Shown: piece by piece, positions 60,516-64,000 of the stretch
How positions within the stretch are numbered: the first letter of the stretch is position 1
How the letters are laid out: every line of letters starts with the position of its first letter
Source: Treponema sp.
GTDB lineage: Bacteria; Spirochaetota; Spirochaetia; Treponematales; Treponemataceae
Assembly: GCA_017470605.1 (NCBI GenBank)
Contig: JAFUYH010000035.1
Location: 1-64,000, forward strand
DNA: 64,000 nucleotides
Direction of reading: 5' to 3'
The notes under the pieces: generated by a model
Seen by the model: the letters and a program-made list of their open reading frames with translations, nothing else
Databases searched by the model: none
What the model was told of the DNA's origin: nothing
Made by a program: the position numbers and the translations under genes

Positions 60516-61643
60516 ATGAATATCGGAATTATATATGGCGGAAAAAGCGGAGAACATGAAATCAGCCTTATCTCTGCAGCAGCAATAGCCCGCGGAATTT
60601 CAAAAGCAAACAAAGTAATTCTTATTGGAATTACAAAAAAAGGAAAATGGTTTCTGCAGGACGAAAGCGAATACAAGAGGATTTGTGCTGACCAGTCTGC
60701 CGCTCTTTCAATCACAGAAGATGATTCAAAAGCCGTAAGTGTAATTCCCGGAGCTGGAAAAGACGCCTTTACAGCAGGCGGAAAATCTCTTGAACTGGAC
60801 ATCGTATTCCCTGCCCTTCACGGAACTTACGGTGAAGACGGTACGATCCAGGGACTTTTTGAAATGGCAGATCTTCCTTACGTGGGTTGTACCCACATTT
60901 CTTCTGCCCTCACAATGGATAAAGAAAAAACAAAGATGATCTGGCAGGCCGCCGGACTTCCTGTCGTTCCTTATGTCTGCATGAAACGCTTTGTAATGAT
61001 GGATTCAGTTGTTTACGATGCCTTTCTTGACGAAACTGAAAAAGAACTGGGCTATCCAATGTTTGTAAAGCCCTGCTGTGCAGGAAGTTCAAACGGAGCG
61101 GCAAAGGCAAAAGACCGCCGAGAACTCTGCTATAATCTTATGGAAGCCTTTTTGTGGGATGATAAAGTTCTGATTGAAAAATCCATCAATGCCCGCGAAA
61201 TTGAATGTAGCGTAACAGGAAACTCTGTAACCTACCCTGCCGACAGTGATGAAGAAGCCGTTGTAGCCTATATCCCGGGAGAAATTGCACCGACCCACAC
61301 CTTCTACGACTTTGACGCAAAATACAATGACCCGGACGGAGCAAAGCTTCTTATTCCGGCAGAACTTGCAGAAAATGATCTGGAAAAAATCCGCAAGACA
61401 GCCTGCGCCGCCTACAAAGTTCTGGACGCAACAGGACTTGCCCGCGTAGACTTCTTTATTGATAAAGACACAAAGGCCGTTTATCTGAATGAAATAAACA
61501 CAATGCCGGGCTTTACGACAATCAGCATGTTCCCGAAAATGTGCGAAGCCGCCGGTCTGGACTTTGAATCGCTTACAAATCTTCTTATAGAAGAAGCTGT
61601 TAAGCGTTACGAAGCAAAAAAACGCCTGACAACATCAAGATAA
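60516..61643 (+). CDS. ddl: D-alanine-D-alanine ligase
   Basis: ATP-grasp ligase making D-Ala-D-Ala for peptidoglycan. 375 residues: IIYGGKSGEHEISLISA, LHGTYGEDGTIQGLFEMADL, VKPCCAGSSNGAAKAKDR, VARVDFF-type segment (LARVDFFIDK) and EINTMPGFTTISMFPKM. CAGGAG precedes the ATG; a GCGGGC/GCCCGC hairpin lies just upstream (60476-60495). Cotranscription with murE is likely. Confidence 0.96.
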   Translation: MNIGIIYGGKSGEHEISLISAAAIARGISKANKVILIGITKKGKWFLQDESEYKRICADQSAALSITEDDSKAVSVIPGAGKDAFTAGGKSLELDIVFPALHGTYGEDGTIQGLFEMADLPYVGCTHISSALTMDKEKTKMIWQAAGLPVVPYVCMKRFVMMDSVVYDAFLDETEKELGYPMFVKPCCAGSSNGAAKAKDRRELCYNLMEAFLWDDKVLIEKSINAREIECSVTGNSVTYPADSDEEAVVAYIPGEIAPTHTFYDFDAKYNDPDGAKLLIPAELAENDLEKIRKTACAAYKVLDATGLARVDFFIDKDTKAVYLNEINTMPGFTTISMFPKMCEAAGLDFESLTNLLIEEAVKRYEAKKRLTTSR

Positions 61644-61687
61644 AAATCTTGAAGCTGTTTCCGCATAATCCATCCCGCATAATGCAA

Positions 61688-61716
61688 TTGACATCGCTAT
61701 TTCTCTGTGTTAAAAT
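61688..61716 (+). promoter_or_regulatory. Promoter of the SurA/PpiD-like foldase gene
   Basis: TTGACA (61688-61693), a 17-bp spacer and TAAAAT (61711-61716); AAGG precedes the ATG at 61760. Confidence 0.8.
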
Positions 61717-61759
61717 TATTTACTTAAATTTTAAAAACTTATAAGGTTGGTTTTTCGCT

Positions 61760-63232
61760 ATGAAAAAAAATACTGCTTATACCATTGGCTCATTGGTAGT
61801 TCTTTTAATATGTGCCTTCTGTTTTGTTGTGCTTCCTGCATTTACAGGTTCCGGACAACAGCAGGGAGATATTCCTGTATTCGGAAAATATAACGGAAGA
61901 GAAATCCGTTACGAGCAGGGTTCTGATTTCTATAATTTTGTTTCCCAGTATGGACAGATGTTCCAGAGCAGAGGACAGCAGATTGACAGTTCTACTTACT
62001 ATTACATCTTCAACTATGCTTTCAATTCAACAGTATCAAAATATGCCTATACAGATGCCGTAAAAAAATCTGGATACGAAGTTCCAAAAACTGCTGTAAA
62101 CAGAGATATGCTTCCATACTTTTATGATGAAAACGGAAACTACTCTTCAAAACTTTACAGACAGACACCAGAATCAACTGTTGCAGAAATCAGACGCGGA
62201 GTAGAAGACAGCCTTATTACTTCACGCTATTATGATGACAACTTTGGCTCTGACTCAGAAATGGTAGGTTCTACAGGTCTTTATGGAATTAAAGAATCCT
62301 CTGCAGAACAGGACTTCCTCAAAAGCTATAATACAGACAAACGTGGTTTCAACATGGTTGCTTTTGCACTTTCTGAATATCCGGAAGAAGAAAAAATGAA
62401 TTTTGCAAAAGAAAACGCAGCAAAATTCACAAAGTATGACCTTTCACTTATTACAGTTGCAGATAAGTCAACTGCAGATACAGTTTCTAAAAGACTTGCA
62501 AATAATGAAATCACATTCACGGATGCAGTTACTGAATATTCTTCAAAGAATTTCAGCAACACAGAAGGAAAGATTACAAGCTCATACCAGTATCAGGTAG
62601 AAAACATTCTTGTAAACAAAGATGACATTGCAGTTCTTTCAGACCTCGCAGTTGATGCCATCAGCCCTGCAATTGAAACAATTTCCGGCTATACAATCTT
62701 TAAGGCAGATGGACTTCCTGTAAAGGCAAATCTTGAAGACGAAACAATCAAGCAGGCAATATCTTCTTACATCACAAACTATGAAAAGACTCGTGTAGAA
62801 GACTACTTTAAGGCAAAGGCAACAGACTTTACAAATGAAGCCCTTAAATCAGATTTTGATTCTGCATGTGCTTCATTCAATGTTGAAAAGCAGGAAATCG
62901 CACCATTCCCACTTAACTTTGGAAGCGTAAATATTTCAACTTCTGTTGATACTTCTGTTAAGGGACTTTCAAATGCAGATACAAATGAAAACTTCCTTAA
63001 AACAGCATTCTCCCTCAACATTAATGAATATTCTTCACCAATCGTAATGAATGACAATGTTGTAGTTCTTCAGTTTACAAATGAAGAAAAAGTAGCAGAC
63101 GGCGAAGGTCCTTATGATGAAGCAAGCATTGAATCTTATGATGCTTCTGCAGCACAGGACTTTGTTCTTTCTAGTGATAAGCTGGAAAATAACTTTTCAA
63201 AAGTTTATTTCAGCAACTTTATGACAAACTAG
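61760..63232 (+). CDS. Membrane-anchored SurA/PpiD-like peptidyl-prolyl isomerase
   Basis: 490 residues, probable periplasmic chaperone for outer-membrane proteins. N-terminal TM (about 8-30), a SurA-N-like helical domain (about 40-240: VFGKYNGREIRYEQGSDFYN, RGQQIDSSTYYYIFNYAFN), then a parvulin-like PpiC region (about 225-330: DLSLITVADKSTADTVSKRL, FTDAVTEYSSKNFSNTEGKI) and a C-terminal helical/beta part. Parvulin signature residues are weak, so chaperone rather than isomerase activity may dominate. Its terminator lies inside the next gene. Confidence 0.82.
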   Translation: MKKNTAYTIGSLVVLLICAFCFVVLPAFTGSGQQQGDIPVFGKYNGREIRYEQGSDFYNFVSQYGQMFQSRGQQIDSSTYYYIFNYAFNSTVSKYAYTDAVKKSGYEVPKTAVNRDMLPYFYDENGNYSSKLYRQTPESTVAEIRRGVEDSLITSRYYDDNFGSDSEMVGSTGLYGIKESSAEQDFLKSYNTDKRGFNMVAFALSEYPEEEKMNFAKENAAKFTKYDLSLITVADKSTADTVSKRLANNEITFTDAVTEYSSKNFSNTEGKITSSYQYQVENILVNKDDIAVLSDLAVDAISPAIETISGYTIFKADGLPVKANLEDETIKQAISSYITNYEKTRVEDYFKAKATDFTNEALKSDFDSACASFNVEKQEIAPFPLNFGSVNISTSVDTSVKGLSNADTNENFLKTAFSLNINEYSSPIVMNDNVVVLQFTNEEKVADGEGPYDEASIESYDASAAQDFVLSSDKLENNFSKVYFSNFMTN

Positions 63233-63235
63233 CAC

Positions 63236-64000
63236 TTGGATAAACTGAATGATAAAAAGCCCTGTATCGTTCAAACGACTCAGGGCTTTTCTGTTTCTTA
63301 TAACGAACACCTCCTCTATTCAAAATATAATCCGCAAAAAAATATCATAAAAACAATTGAAGAAAGTGATTTTCCAGACGGTTCAATAGTCCTCTGTATT
63401 TCCCCGGTTTTAAATTACGGTATAGAGGAACTGCTTTCAAAACTTTCAAACAACTGCATGGCAATCCTATGTGAAGCAGACCTGAATCTTTATGAATTTT
63501 CACAGAATTTCAGAAAAGAAAATGCAGCACTTCCAGAAAACGAAAAACTCTTCACCCCTGCACCGCAGGAACTTTATAACCTTCCTTTATGGATTTACGA
63601 AAAAAATTCTAAAGGGCAATTCAGAAGAATAATCACGATTGATTTTTCGGCAGGAAGCAACTTTCACAAGGAATTTTACACAGAACTGACGAAAGCCTGC
63701 ACAGACAGCATAATGACCTTCTGGAAAAACAGGGTAACACTTACAAAATTCGGCCGCAAATACTGCAGGAATTTTTTTGAAAATCTGAGCCGTCTGCCAG
63801 AAACAAAACCGATTGAGAAATATTTTAAAAACATTTCAAAAACCATTCTCTGTTTCGGGGCAGGAGAAAGCACGGATTTATTTTTTGACTCTCACTTAGT
63901 GACCTTAGAAAACCGCAGTAATTATTTCATTCTTTGTGCAGACACGGCTCTGGCGGCCCTCACAGAAAGGGGAATTACTCCGGATGGAGTTTTTATAGAA
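63236..64000 (+). CDS. DUF115 / MptE-like Rossmann protein, partial at window end
   Basis: 255 codons visible, open to the window edge. YNEHLLYSKYNPQKNIIKTI is the N-terminal signature, and ILCFGAGESTDLFF with YFILCADTALAALTERGITPDG the beginning of the DUF115 (6-hydroxymethylpterin-pyrophosphokinase-like) domain. Related proteins are annotated as motility accessory factors involved in flagellin modification. TTG 63236 is the only start codon that includes the conserved N-terminus; it lacks a Shine-Dalgarno and lies 3 bp after the upstream stop. Confidence 0.78.
   Translation, partial: MDKLNDKKPCIVQTTQGFSVSYNEHLLYSKYNPQKNIIKTIEESDFPDGSIVLCISPVLNYGIEELLSKLSNNCMAILCEADLNLYEFSQNFRKENAALPENEKLFTPAPQELYNLPLWIYEKNSKGQFRRIITIDFSAGSNFHKEFYTELTKACTDSIMTFWKNRVTLTKFGRKYCRNFFENLSRLPETKPIEKYFKNISKTILCFGAGESTDLFFDSHLVTLENRSNYFILCADTALAALTERGITPDGVFIE
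63255..63290 (+). terminator. Terminator-like hairpin inside the start of the DUF115 gene
   Basis: Perfect 10-bp stem AAAAGCCCTG/CAGGGCTTTT with an inner CGTT/AACG stem and a moderately T-rich tail. It lies 23 bp after the foldase stop and within the first 20 codons of the next gene. Confidence 0.7.

Overview
The window reads as a chromosomal segment of a plant-polysaccharide-degrading Treponema-like spirochaete, probably from a herbivore gut. This is an inference from gene content: chemotaxis receptor and c-di-GMP proteins, many secreted or lipoprotein glycoside hydrolases, a MurE whose substrate-loop motif is not the DAP-type DNPR, a DUF115/MptE-like protein, and above all a chromosomal integron of the kind known from Treponema denticola. 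Base composition is moderately AT-rich, with strongly AT-rich intergenic DNA. No rRNA, tRNA or CRISPR array was seen.

Layout. (1) 0.3-5.6 kb: glyA, a methyl-accepting chemotaxis protein and a convergent SpoIIE/PP2C-type phosphatase. (2) 5.8-13.3 kb: a mannan-type utilisation block with a LacI regulator, an SGNH esterase, a GH26 mannanase lipoprotein, two tandem exported beta-sandwich-like proteins, a CE2-like esterase and a GH130 phosphorylase whose promoter carries a dyad. GH27 (31.1-32.2 kb) and GH36 (35.7-37.9 kb) alpha-galactosidases would complete galactomannan breakdown. (3) 13.3-15.4 kb: an InlB-repeat lipoprotein whose promoter has a G10 tract between -35 and -10. (4) 15.5-18.1 kb: a Gfo/Idh/MocA oxidoreductase and a GH39 xylosidase, followed by a 174-bp palindromic MITE-like element. 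(5) 18.3-20.6 kb: prephenate dehydratase behind a Phe-codon-rich leader peptide and terminator (a classical attenuator), then DAHP synthase.

(6) 21.1-30.8 kb: a chromosomal integron. A decayed integron-type tyrosine recombinase is followed, in the same orientation, by a candidate attI and Pc promoter and a cassette array. The array is delimited by attC sites whose arms leave the same three extrahelical bases. Cassettes carry a PoNe-type immunity protein, a Tiki/ChaN/EreA-like lipoprotein, unknown exported and membrane proteins, HicAB, a Phd/RelE pair and a frameshifted cupin. Each cassette opens, directly after the recombination core, with a small stem-loop containing ACT(G).

(7) 31-42 kb: GH27, thiamine pyrophosphokinase, a CYTH protein, a thioesterase, a diguanylate cyclase interrupted at a T9 tract, GH36, a five-domain exported protein, recX, rpsI-rplM and a REPIN-like palindrome. 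(8) 42.3-46.5 kb: the potABCD polyamine transporter. (9) 46.6-51.5 kb: a GGDEF(degenerate)-EAL protein, an OmpA-domain protein, a RecQ helicase with an unusual Gly-rich 12-residue repeat insertion and a small membrane protein. (10) 51.6-58.6 kb: hisH-hisF, then three GH10 xylanases interrupted by queD. (11) 58.7-64 kb: murE, ddl, a SurA/PpiD-like foldase and the start of a DUF115 protein.

Recurrent regulatory theme: in at least six genes a TATAAT-like box lies exactly 6-7 nt upstream of the ATG with no Shine-Dalgarno sequence, suggesting leaderless transcripts.
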